From positions 526,219-590,218 of the forward strand of contig NW_025407847.1 in the NCBI RefSeq assembly GCF_003324165.1: a stretch of 64,000 bases of DNA. The letters run 5' to 3'. This document shows, in pieces, positions 1 through 8,324 of this stretch. How positions within the stretch are numbered: position 1 is the stretch's first letter; every line of letters begins with the position of its first letter. This DNA comes from Naegleria lovaniensis. Taxonomy: Eukaryota > Heterolobosea > Eutetramitea > Acrasida > Naegleriidae. The notes below the pieces were generated by a model that saw only the letters and a program-made list of their open reading frames with translations, was not told the DNA's origin and ran no database searches. The position numbers were made by a program, and so were the translations under genes.

Positions 1-1
1 T

Positions 2-209
2 GATGACCGTCAGCTAATGCAACATCATGATCATTCTGAATGATCCGAATAACATCAGGTTCTCCAATTAAGGTAAGAGCCATAGATAATTTTCGTTTTA
101 TTCTGCCACTCAATTCTTTCACTGCCTTATTTGTGTCTTCTAAAGTAAATTTATATCGTTTGAATGTTCGGCGAATGGTTTCAGTCGAATACTGTCCTCC
201 AATGATAAA
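2..209 (-). pseudogene. Coding remnant at left edge, unknown protein
   Basis: On the minus strand this stretch is open and has coding-like composition, including the residues RRTFKRYKFTLEDTNK and IGEPDVIRIIQNDHD. It runs off the left end of the window. A further plausible segment (LARVGTTDLSLEDSI) lies just upstream at about 195-250 in another frame, so the fragment appears frame-broken. I do not recognise the family. Part of it (about 138-250) was copied with the 5' flank of DUF4116 gene A to 6029-6140, which shows that it predates that duplication. Confidence 0.35.
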
Positions 210-364
210 TCAGTTGTTCCCACTCTGGCAAGGTTTTGGAACTCAAAGTGATGTGACACCGTAATTGATTAAGTAAAGAGAACTCTAAATTGTGTGACAC
301 CGTAAAGGTTCGTGTATTTGCTTTTCGTCATCCATTCATTCCACAGTCAGTTCTCACAAAAAAA
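138..364 (+). repeat. Duplicated 5' flank, copy 1 (upstream of DUF4116 gene A)
   Basis: This 227-bp stretch is nearly identical to 6029-6258, in the same orientation. Both copies end at the start codon of a DUF4116 gene and the similarity continues into the coding region, so gene and upstream region were duplicated together. The stretch includes two copies of the short word TGTGACACCGTAA, at about 252 and 292. It probably carries the promoter. The similarity starts abruptly at TTCTAAAG. Confidence 0.85.
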
Positions 365-1852
365 ATGTCCCAACACTGTGAAATGATGACAACACAAATG
401 ACAAGTGTTCATATCCTTCTCGTTGATTTTTATCAAGTTTCCACTCACAATCATCCTTTGAACATGCAAGCAGTGTTGAAAAAGAAATTCTCATTACAAC
501 AATTGGGAAAGAAGAAATGGCTTTTGAATCGGGAATTGAAATATCAACATTTCTTTCCTGTTGAGTTTATGAATGACCCGAAATTTGTGTTGAATCATAT
601 CAAAAAGTATGGATATGGATTGAAATTTGCATCCACACAATTAAAACGAGATCGAGAATTTGTTTTGAAAGTGGTTCAACAAAACGGTTCAGAGTTACCG
701 TTTGCAGATAAACAGTTTCGCAATGATAAAGAAGTGATATTGACAGCCACAAAGGAAAATGGTGTATCATTTAGATATGCTTCAAAAGCGCTTCAAGATG
801 AGAGGGAATTTGTGTTGGAAGTTGTGAGACAGAATGGAATGGCTTATCAGTGGCGCTATAAATTTGGAAATGACAAAGAAGTTGTGCTCACTGCTGTCAA
901 ACAAAATGGGAATGCATTGACATCGATCGTCTATAACAGATCAAAAAATTCAAATTGGTATGAAACCATTGCATTGGAGGCAATCAAACAAAATAAGAAT
1001 GCGCTTCGATATGTTTCCCACAAGTTACTTAAAAATCATGATTTCATGTTACAAGTTCTCAAATTGATATTTCCAGAAGAATTTGAAACCTCATGCTCTT
1101 TTGATTATTCATCGAAAGAAATCATGCTAAGAGTAGTTCAAGAATTTGGATTTTTACTTGAATTTGTGTCGAATGAACTCAAATGTGATCGAGATATTGT
1201 TTTGAATGCAGTTAAAAATGCTGGTACTTCACTTCGATTTGCATCAGATGATTTGAGAAATGACAAAGAAATTGCATTAATGGCTGTTCAACAAGATGGT
1301 TGGGCATTAGGATATGTTTCTTCAGATTTGAAAGGAGACAAAGAGGTTGTATTGGCTGCTGTAAATCAAAATGGATTTGCTCTTGGAAGTGCATCAGAAG
1401 AGTTGAAGAATGATCGAGAAGTAGTCTTGAGTGCTGTAACTCAAAATGGAGAGTCATTACGCTTTGCTTCAAATGAGATGAAGAAAGACAGACAAGTTGT
1501 GTTGACAGCTGTAAAACAACACAGAGGAGCCATTGAATTCGCAGATGATGAATTGAAAATAGATGTAGAAATTGTGATGGAAGCTATCAAACAAGATCTC
1601 AAGTATCTTCAGTATATTTCAAAGAACTTATTTTGTGACAAATCATTCTTGTTGAAAGCAGTAAAGTTTGGAGGTAACACACTTCTACAATATACACCCA
1701 CAGAAATTACAGATGATCATGAATTTATGGTGAAACTTCGAGAAGAAATCAAAAGATCTGGATTTGCTTCAGAGTACAGTGACGAATTATATCGTGAAAG
1801 AATGGAATACTTTTATTATGGAGTTTATTTGGAAACGATGTGTAGAAGGTAA
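365..1852 (+). CDS. DUF4116-repeat protein, copy A (intact, 495 aa)
   Basis: This encodes an intact 495-residue repeat protein. The ATG at 365 is chosen because it sits in an AAAAAAAATG context like its paralogues; the frame is open upstream only from a TTG. The N-terminal part carries the family mark ILLVDF and then KKWLLNREL and FFPVEFMNDP. The rest is a tandem array of helical units of about 24-25 residues with the pattern NDKEVVL-AVKQNG-AL-YAS-EL, which matches my memory of Pfam DUF4116 (about 49 aa, two units). A central non-repeat landmark (IFPEE, then SFDYSSKEIML) interrupts the array, and the C-terminal cap includes ELYRERMEYFYYG. No signal peptide or membrane segment is seen. The molecular role is unknown; an alpha-solenoid binding scaffold is inference. 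It is the closest sister of copy B at the N-terminus, but its mid-section (LQDEREFVLEVVRQNG) matches copy C. Confidence 0.9.
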   Translation: MSQHCEMMTTQMTSVHILLVDFYQVSTHNHPLNMQAVLKKKFSLQQLGKKKWLLNRELKYQHFFPVEFMNDPKFVLNHIKKYGYGLKFASTQLKRDREFVLKVVQQNGSELPFADKQFRNDKEVILTATKENGVSFRYASKALQDEREFVLEVVRQNGMAYQWRYKFGNDKEVVLTAVKQNGNALTSIVYNRSKNSNWYETIALEAIKQNKNALRYVSHKLLKNHDFMLQVLKLIFPEEFETSCSFDYSSKEIMLRVVQEFGFLLEFVSNELKCDRDIVLNAVKNAGTSLRFASDDLRNDKEIALMAVQQDGWALGYVSSDLKGDKEVVLAAVNQNGFALGSASEELKNDREVVLSAVTQNGESLRFASNEMKKDRQVVLTAVKQHRGAIEFADDELKIDVEIVMEAIKQDLKYLQYISKNLFCDKSFLLKAVKFGGNTLLQYTPTEITDDHEFMVKLREEIKRSGFASEYSDELYRERMEYFYYGVYLETMCRR

Positions 1853-2273
1853 AAAACTCAGAAAACTAGATGTTTCGATAATGTAAACAACAAGAGTTTG
1901 GAATTAATTGGAGGAAAACCAATGGGTTTGTAACTCGCCAAACAACCATCCTTTGAAAAGGATTGGTGTTTGAGGGATTTACCACAAAAGTTTTCATGAA
2001 AAATCTAAAAGTATTGAGTTCTCTCATTTTAGTATTCTTCTCAGTCCTTTTTGTCTACTGTTTGATTTGCTTAATTTGGCAGATGTAGACATGATTGTTT
2101 TCATCTAATTGGAGAACATAATCACCAATGCTTAAATATTCGGAATTGAGAGTCTGATTTGCTTCTGGTTTTCAATTTGTTCTTGAGAAGTCAGTTGAGA
2201 ATAGAGTTGCCATGAGAGGGAGTTTGATTGTTGTGAGATAGTGTTTGGTTTTCTCTTATCGAACCTTCTTTGT
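1853..2273. other. Intergenic, no gene seen
   Basis: About 420 bp between DUF4116 copy A and the left target-site repeat of the transposon at 2282. No sustained reading frame, tRNA or recognised repeat is visible on either strand. Confidence 0.5.
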
Positions 2274-3280
2274 CTCGAAACGAGGGGTGGAAGAAATCGC
2301 CCATCCTAGCACACAGCTAATAGCCCGGATGGGGATGATTGCAAAAATACTGCTTAGTTGCAGCAACTCCAGCAACAACAGCCACCAAACAATCCCGAAA
2401 TTTTTTTATTCCAGTAATTGATTGATTTATTGTTGCTTGAAATACATGCAAGATCTGGCCAAACTTTATTCACAACAAGTGACTTGTGGCAATATCGACC
2501 ACAATGTTGTTGCGTTCAACATAATATAGTTCTGAATGATCATTGTTGGTGGCTTTAGTTGCATGAACGCATATTCTTCGCATTCAGTATCTTTTGCCCA
2601 GATGGAATATTAATGATCATCTACGTTTCGTTATTGTCTTCTAGTGCAAGCTTTGAAATCTTCTTCATTCTCCAATTTTTTCCAATTCTAAGGAGTTTCA
2701 CAATCTGAATTCAACAATGCATCGAATCCTGCAATTTTCAAATTGTAGATCACAGTGTACAACTATGGAGCCACGAATAAACAACTTTTTCTTGATGTTC
2801 TTATTTATCCACTCACGTGTATTATTCGAGGTGTACGTTGATTTTGGAATTAGACGGGCCATCACCGAAAATATTTTCTCCCAATCGTCGTCCAAACCAA
2901 CTCTCAACTCTTCACAGCAGTCCAAAACTTGGTCCAATCTTTGACATCATCGACCTTCACCTGAGTTTCAAATCCAAAAATTAATCACATTTCGAAAATT
3001 AATCAAATTGATATGAACAGTTCTTCGACTTGTGTGAGGTAATGAAATGCCGTGCAGCATGTTTACTATCGCCACGAGTGTTAGTGGCCATGTTGTTGTT
3101 GGTGTATGCTTTTCATTTTTTTAAAATAAAAATTTTTTTATTAGCAATCAGCCGCTTCAGCGAGTCCAGCCCGCCCAAGAAATCCTCATTTCCAAAACGC
3201 TCTGGAAATTACTATCCAGATGCAATCAAATTATTAGCTGTGTGCTAGGATGGGCGATTTCTTCCACCCCTCCTCGAAAC
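2274..3280. mobile_element. Non-autonomous DNA transposon with 41-bp TIRs and 8-bp TSD (hAT-like)
   Basis: Perfect 41-bp terminal inverted repeats lie at 2282-2322 and 3232-3272. The outer end reads GAGGGGTGGAAGAAATCGCC. They are flanked directly by the 8-bp direct repeat CTCGAAAC at 2274-2281 and 3273-3280, a target-site duplication. The element itself is 991 bp and has only short open frames (under 90 codons), none like a transposase, so it would depend on an enzyme supplied elsewhere. An 8-bp duplication is typical of the hAT superfamily, and also of P and Merlin elements; the GGGG-rich end favours hAT weakly. Identical TIRs and TSDs point to a recent insertion. It lies between DUF4116 copy A and the 3' end of the decayed minus-strand gene. 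Confidence 0.85.
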
Positions 3281-3979
3281 ATCATAAGAAGTTTTGTGAT
3301 TAAATGTATTTATCAAATTCCACAATGTCATTATTCGAATATTGTTTCAATTTGAATTCTTTTGTAAGTAAAACTTTAATACCAGGTATATTCAAATTAA
3401 ACAATAGAGTATGAATGGTTGGAGCTTCATATTCAGCATCTGAAAGCATGGCAAAAGTACTCTTGTTTTCAGCGTTCAGATTGGTGTTGGAGCCACAATG
3501 TTGTCAAGCCACTCCTTAAAAATTCTCGATCATATATTCTTGCAGTTGAAAAGGCAAAAATACTCTAATAAACAATTCCTTTTCGAGATCAACATTGAAT
3601 TTAAATCTTAATACAGTATCCAAAAAACTGTCACGAAGAGAAATGTCATGATACACGACATAGGGCCTTCTTTCTTCCTAGTAACATGAAATTGATGAAG
3701 AGTCTTCTTGTCTTGTTATCCTTATCAATGTAGAAGGATTGAAGAGTTGAAAATGGTATTTCTCTCTTGATTACTCCATCTTTGAACACGAGGACAGAAT
3801 CATAGGCGAATTTGAGAATTCTCTTTTGTCTCTTTCCTGATTTGGTATCATTCTCAACGACAAAGGTTTGTTGTTTTTATAATGAGGTAAATCTCACCAA
3901 CATCTGCAATGGTTTCAACAAGATTGTCACGTTGTTGATCCGAGACACAATTAAATCTCTTTTGAACTTCTTGTGAAGT

Positions 3980-4027
3980 AGGTGTGGTAATGGTCTTGGA
4001 ATTGTAACCAAGACCATTACCACACCT
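3980..4027. repeat. Perfect 20-bp inverted repeat with 8-nt loop
   Basis: AGGTGTGGTAATGGTCTTGG at 3980-3999 is the exact reverse complement of 4008-4027, with an 8-base loop (AATTGTAA) between. It lies inside the decayed minus-strand gene. A perfect hairpin in otherwise coding-like sequence could come from template switching during replication. No termini or target duplication suggest a transposon. Confidence 0.85.
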
Positions 4028-4131
4028 TTCTTTCAATTGTTGTTCAGTTTCCGATCGATGTCTAATAATAAATTCATTGGTTTGTTTCTTGATTCGAATG
4101 TCAATGATCGAACTGAATAGAATTTCATCAA

Positions 4132-5330
4132 GAACAGTTCGAGTTGTTATATTTTGGCACCTTACACCTTACACTTAGTGTCAGTGCTGTTTGCATTTGA
4201 CACTTGAGTGCCAAATGAATGAAGTGTGATTTGTATTTGACACTTGAGTGTAAGGTGCTATTTGTATTTGACACTTGAGTGTAAGGTGCGAAATGGATGT
4301 TGATTGAAATGGAGGTACTAGTTTGTGAACCTAACCATTCTACTTCGTGTTCATATAAAAAGGTCAATAACGAATCTATCAAACAAAAAAAAAGGCATGA
4401 TTTAATCTCATGCATCTACTTTCTTACGTATGTTAGCTTGGACCTTCGTATGAAAGGAGTTAGGAGGCACAAAAGATGATATGTTCCTTTCATTCACGAT
4501 GATAGACTCAGCCGTTAAGAAGTATGACTACGAAACAAAAAGTGATTCCAGTTCCCTTAATTGTACCCTTCTGATTGCTTCAGCTTGACTTTTGCTGTTA
4601 CCGTCATTCCCAAATCACTCAAATTCGATTACATCAGCCAACAACAGTGTTGAGCACCATTCTCTTGTTCTTCTCACCGTTTTTGTAACAATTGAACAAA
4701 AGTACATGTCACTATGAAGAAAAGCTGGCAAGTTTCACTCCCCTGTTGAACCAAATGAAAATGTTTTCCTGTACTGCAAGTGTTTTTCCTCAACATAAAT
4801 CGTCTCTCAAGTTCATTCAGCAAGCTCTGACATCCTGTTCGACAACTTCATCTCAATCTCTTTCAACGCCGTGTTGTATGGCGCAACATCAACTCAGAAA
4901 ACAGGTGCTGAACGGTGGAACATTATTTGAACCACTGCCTCACAACGCTTCACCTTAGAAAATGAGCGTGAGTCTATTCTTCCCTCCATAAACTAAATTT
5001 CGTAGATGATCATTTGGTATTGTCGTTGTCAGACGAATTGTCCAAAAATTGCGTTCGTGATACTCGATGATGATTGTGTAGTGAAGAGAATTTTGAGGCC
5101 CGTTGCTCACAACCGTGAAGACGGAGGTTTGTAATTTCAAAATAATATTTAAATAAATTAAAAAATATACAGGTGCTGATGACACTCGGCACTCAAGTGT
5201 CAGGTGCTGTTTGCATTTGGCACTCCAGTGTTAAGTGCTATTTGTATCTCCTTTTTGGGACTACGTGCCATTGCAAACGGCACTAAAGTGTAAGGTGTAA
5301 GGTGCTAAAAGGTATGTCCTCGAACAGTTC
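4132..5330. mobile_element. MULE-like non-autonomous DNA transposon with 9-bp TSD
   Basis: The element spans 4141-5321 (1181 bp). It is flanked by the direct repeat GAACAGTTC at 4132-4140 and 5322-5330. Both ends begin GAG and carry imperfect terminal inverted repeats whose core GCACCTTACACCTTACACTT occurs at 4157-4176 and, inverted, near 5285-5304. Next to each end are repeated units containing TTTGACACTTGAGTGTAAGG. A 9-bp target duplication with ends starting G(A)G is characteristic of Mutator-like elements. No transposase is visible; internal frames are under 100 codons and unrecognised, so it is non-autonomous or an eroded relic. The target site lies in a former coding region, whose frame is continuous once the element and one target copy are left out. 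Confidence 0.85.
4231..4289. repeat. Subterminal tandem units of the MULE-like element
   Basis: Two identical 28-base units at 4231-4258 and 4262-4289 start TTGTATTTGACACTTGAGTG. A related, shorter unit lies at 4191-4213 and another at 5211-5238 near the right end. Subterminal repeats are commonly transposase-binding sites in Mutator and hAT elements; that role is inferred here. Confidence 0.75.
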
Positions 5331-6028
5331 CCAATTTGGAAGCTAACACAAGGAGAGATTCATAAGTGATTTTCAAAAGACGATCATTTCCAATTCACCT
5401 TTTTCTCCTTTCATTTGCATGAGATTGTAAGTTGTTGGAATGAACTTTTTAGAAACGAATGGAATCCAAATTTTGATTGGTTTTATAATGTCACTCAACG
5501 ATGTCCAATCGTATTTGGTCTTGATGAGTCTCTGTCTTGTTTCATTTAGAATGATGTTCATCGACAGCATTTTTCTTGGTCTTTAAGTTTGAATGCAAGA
5601 CATGTATGTAGGCTTTGGGACCACTTTTCAATATTGCTTGATTATTGACTTGAGTTGGGCAGAGTTGAAATGAGTTCAAATCTTTTCTTTTGATGGGCAT
5701 TGCAACATCTTGAATGGCTTGCGATTTATCATTTTCGGGTTGCATTCGGAAAGAAATCACTGCTTTGGTGATGGATTTTGGAAGTGCAAATGACATGATC
5801 TCTTCATCATCAAATTTAGAACAGCAATGCTTCTGATAGCATTTTCTTCAAAAATACGAATTAATGAATTGATGTCTGATGGTGTGAATTTTATATCGGT
5901 AAGATAGTCATAGAGAAGATGAAGATCAGAATTCGTTTAAATTTTTTTCGATTTTTAAGCAAAAAACAACCAACTTGCAACATGAATTCTCAGTCAGCTT
6001 TCAACTCATTGGACGCATATTGAATTGA

Positions 6029-6258
6029 TTCTAAAGTAAATTAATATCGTTCCAATGTTCGGGGAATGGTTTCAGTCGAATACTGTCCTCCAATGACAAA
6101 TTTTCAATTGTTCCCGCTCTGGCAAGGTTTTGGAACTCAAAGTGATGTGACACCGTAATTGATTAAGTAAAGAGAACTCTAAATTGTGTGACACCGTAAA
6201 GGTTCGTGTATTTGCTTTTCGTCATCCATTCATTCCACAGTCAGTTCTCACAAAAAAA
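6029..6258 (+). repeat. Duplicated 5' flank, copy 2 (upstream of DUF4116 gene B)
   Basis: Near-identical direct repeat of 138-364, differing by scattered substitutions and a few small indels. It carries the same upstream words and the same A-run before the start codon of copy B. The left junction lies next to sequence unrelated to the copy-1 flank, so this marks one edge of the duplicated segment. Confidence 0.85.
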
Positions 6259-7746
6259 ATGTCCCAACACTGTGAAATGATGACAACACAAATGACAAGT
6301 GTTCATATCCTTCTCGTTGATTTTTATCAAGTTTCCGCTCACAATCATCCTTTGAACATGCAAGCAGTGCTGAAAAAGAAATTCTCATTACAACAATTGG
6401 GAAAAACAAAATGGCTTTTGAATCGGGAATTGAAATATCAACATTTCTTTCCTGTTGAGTTTATGAATGATCCTGAATTTGTGTTGAATCACATCAAAAA
6501 GTATGGATATGGACTGAAATTTGCATCCACACAATTAAAACAAGATCGAGATTTTGTATTGAAAGTGGTGCAACAAAAAGGTTCAGAGTTACCGTTTGCA
6601 GATAAACATTTTCGCAATGATAAAGAAGTGGTATTGACAGCCATAAAGGAAAATGATGTATTATTTAGATATGCTTCAGTAGCGCTTCAACTTGACTGGG
6701 AATTTGTGTTAAAAGTTGTGAGACAGAATGGAACGGCTTATCAGTGGACCCATAAACTGGGAGATGACAAAGAAGTTGTGCTCACTGCTGTCAAACAAAA
6801 TGGAACTGCATTGCAATGTATCAAATATGACAGCTCACAAAATTCAGATTGGTATGAAACAGTTGCATTAGAAGCAATCAAACAAAATAAGAATGCACTT
6901 CGATATGTTTCCAAAGTTTTTGTTCAAAATCAAGATTTCATGTTACAAGCTCTCAAATTAATATTTCCAGATGAATTGGAAACCTCATGCTCTTTTGATT
7001 ATTCATCGAAAGAAATCATGATGAAGATCATTCAAGAATTTGGACTTTTACTTGAATTTGTGTCAAGTGAACTCAAAAGTGATCGTGATATAGTTTTGAG
7101 TGCAGTTAGAAATCATGGTCGTTCGTTGGCATTTGCTTCTAACGACTTGCAGAATGACAAAGAAATTGCATTAATGGCTGTTCAACAAGAGGGTAGGGCA
7201 TTGCAATTTGTCTCTTCAGATTTGAAAGGAGACAAACAAGTGGTGTTGGCTGCTGTGAATCAAAATGGATGTGCTCTTGAATATGCATCAGAAGAGTTGC
7301 AGAATGATCGAGAAGTAGTCTTGAGTGCAGTAACTCAAAATGGATATTCTTTGTGTTATGCTTCAAATGAGATGAAGAAAGACAGACAAGTTGTGTTGAC
7401 AGCTGTAAAACAAAGGTGTGGCGCCATTAGATTCGCAGATGATGAATTGAAAAAAGACGAAGAAATTGTGTTAGAAGCTATCAAACGAGATCTCTCTGGT
7501 TTTCTTTTTATTTCAAAGAAATTATTTTGTGACAAACCATTCTTGTTGAAAGCAGCAAAATTCTGTGGTAACACACTTCTACAATATACACCCAAAGAAA
7601 TTACAGATGATCATGAATTTATGGTGAAACTTCGAGAAGAAATCAAAAGATCTGGATTTGCTTCAGAGTATGATGAGGAATTGTATCATGAAAGAATGGA
7701 ATACTTTTATTATGGAGTTTATTTGGGAACAATTCGAAATCACTAA
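6259..7746 (+). CDS. DUF4116-repeat protein, copy B (intact, 495 aa)
   Basis: An intact 495-residue paralogue of copy A with the same start context. Its first about 130 residues and 5' flank are almost identical to copy A. The middle (MKIIQEFGLLLEFVSSEL through GDKQVVLAAVNQNG) is identical to copy I 47 kb away. The last about 130 residues (from EYASEELQNDREVV on) are almost identical to copy C. This three-way mosaic is best explained by gene conversion or unequal exchange. The architecture is the family's: N-terminal ILLVDF and WLLNREL motifs, units of about 24 residues, the SFDYSSKEIM landmark at mid-length, and the cap ELYHERMEYFYYG. Function unknown. Confidence 0.9.
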   Translation: MSQHCEMMTTQMTSVHILLVDFYQVSAHNHPLNMQAVLKKKFSLQQLGKTKWLLNRELKYQHFFPVEFMNDPEFVLNHIKKYGYGLKFASTQLKQDRDFVLKVVQQKGSELPFADKHFRNDKEVVLTAIKENDVLFRYASVALQLDWEFVLKVVRQNGTAYQWTHKLGDDKEVVLTAVKQNGTALQCIKYDSSQNSDWYETVALEAIKQNKNALRYVSKVFVQNQDFMLQALKLIFPDELETSCSFDYSSKEIMMKIIQEFGLLLEFVSSELKSDRDIVLSAVRNHGRSLAFASNDLQNDKEIALMAVQQEGRALQFVSSDLKGDKQVVLAAVNQNGCALEYASEELQNDREVVLSAVTQNGYSLCYASNEMKKDRQVVLTAVKQRCGAIRFADDELKKDEEIVLEAIKRDLSGFLFISKKLFCDKPFLLKAAKFCGNTLLQYTPKEITDDHEFMVKLREEIKRSGFASEYDEELYHERMEYFYYGVYLGTIRNH

Positions 7747-8324
7747 GAGCCGCTCCACCACTTGCAATACAATATCTTTTTTATTGAGATGGTCTGAATG
7801 TATGAAATGTCTCATGTCGTCATTGATACAAAGTTAAATTCTTCAAATATATTCACTGTTGGCCATACGTTTGACATTTTCTTTGTCGATTTCGTCATTG
7901 CTGCCAAGGTTAAGCTTCTTCAAATTCTTGGACTGCGCTCGCTAAAAAAGCAATGAAATCATCAAGCAATATGTTTAACACCTTGTCACTCAAATCTACG
8001 GTCGTTTGTGATAGCCTTAGTGTTCTAAATTACTACTGATAAAGTGTTGCAAATTTGCCCCAAAAAGGAGCCATCTACAGGTGAATGAGACTGGAGGTTA
8101 TTGATAAGTGTCATCACACATTTGGTAAAGAACTGACTCCAGCTCTTTCACTCTTTCTCGTTGGTACTCCTTACTGCTGGGAGGGAGGTGTTGAATCATT
8201 TTTTGCGCTTTGCTATTACATTTTGTTGTAAATTATCAAGAGAATGATGGCAAAACAGATTTTTCATTGCCGTGTGTACATACGCCAACCACAAACCACA
8301 GATCCAAATTACAAATGCAAAAAA
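7747..8324. other. Intergenic between DUF4116 copies B and C, with LRR remnant
   Basis: About 580 bp without an intact gene. At 7846-7935 the minus strand reads KNLKKLNLGSNDEIDKENV and then changes frame, a typical leucine-rich-repeat fragment. Near 8080-8235 the minus strand has a short open piece (QHLPPSSKEYQRERVKELE) ending in a stop. Both look like the tail of a former LRR protein overwritten by the expansion of the DUF4116 genes. Confidence 0.45.

Larger units (their letters stand above)
3300..5960 (-). pseudogene. Decayed gene of unknown function, split by a MULE-like transposon
   Basis: Minus-strand coding remnants run from about 5960 down to a stop at 3300-3302. In order they read FTPSDINSLIRIFEENA, MSFALPKSITKAVISFRM, IKPIKIWIPFVSKK, then after the transposon LDEILFSSIIDIRIKKQ, LKFAYDSVLVFKDGVIKRE, LFINFMLLGRKKA and MLSDAEYEAPTIHTLLFN. 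At least five changes of frame separate them. The two pieces RLLKITYESLLVLASK and RILKFAYDSVLVFKDG look like repeats of one beta-rich domain, perhaps PH-like (weak inference). Removing 4141-5330 (the transposon with one 9-bp target copy) joins LLVLASKLGTV directly and in frame to LDEILF, which shows that the transposon entered coding sequence. I do not recognise the family. Confidence 0.7.

Noticed and set aside
1212-1472. Minus-strand open frame opposite DUF4116 copy A, with near-identical ones opposite B (7139-7366), C (9340-9525) and I (54490-54717)
   Set aside because: They recur only because the sense-strand repeats recur. Text is Leu/His-rich shadow of AAxGAxAAxGAA codons and keeps no independent start or end.
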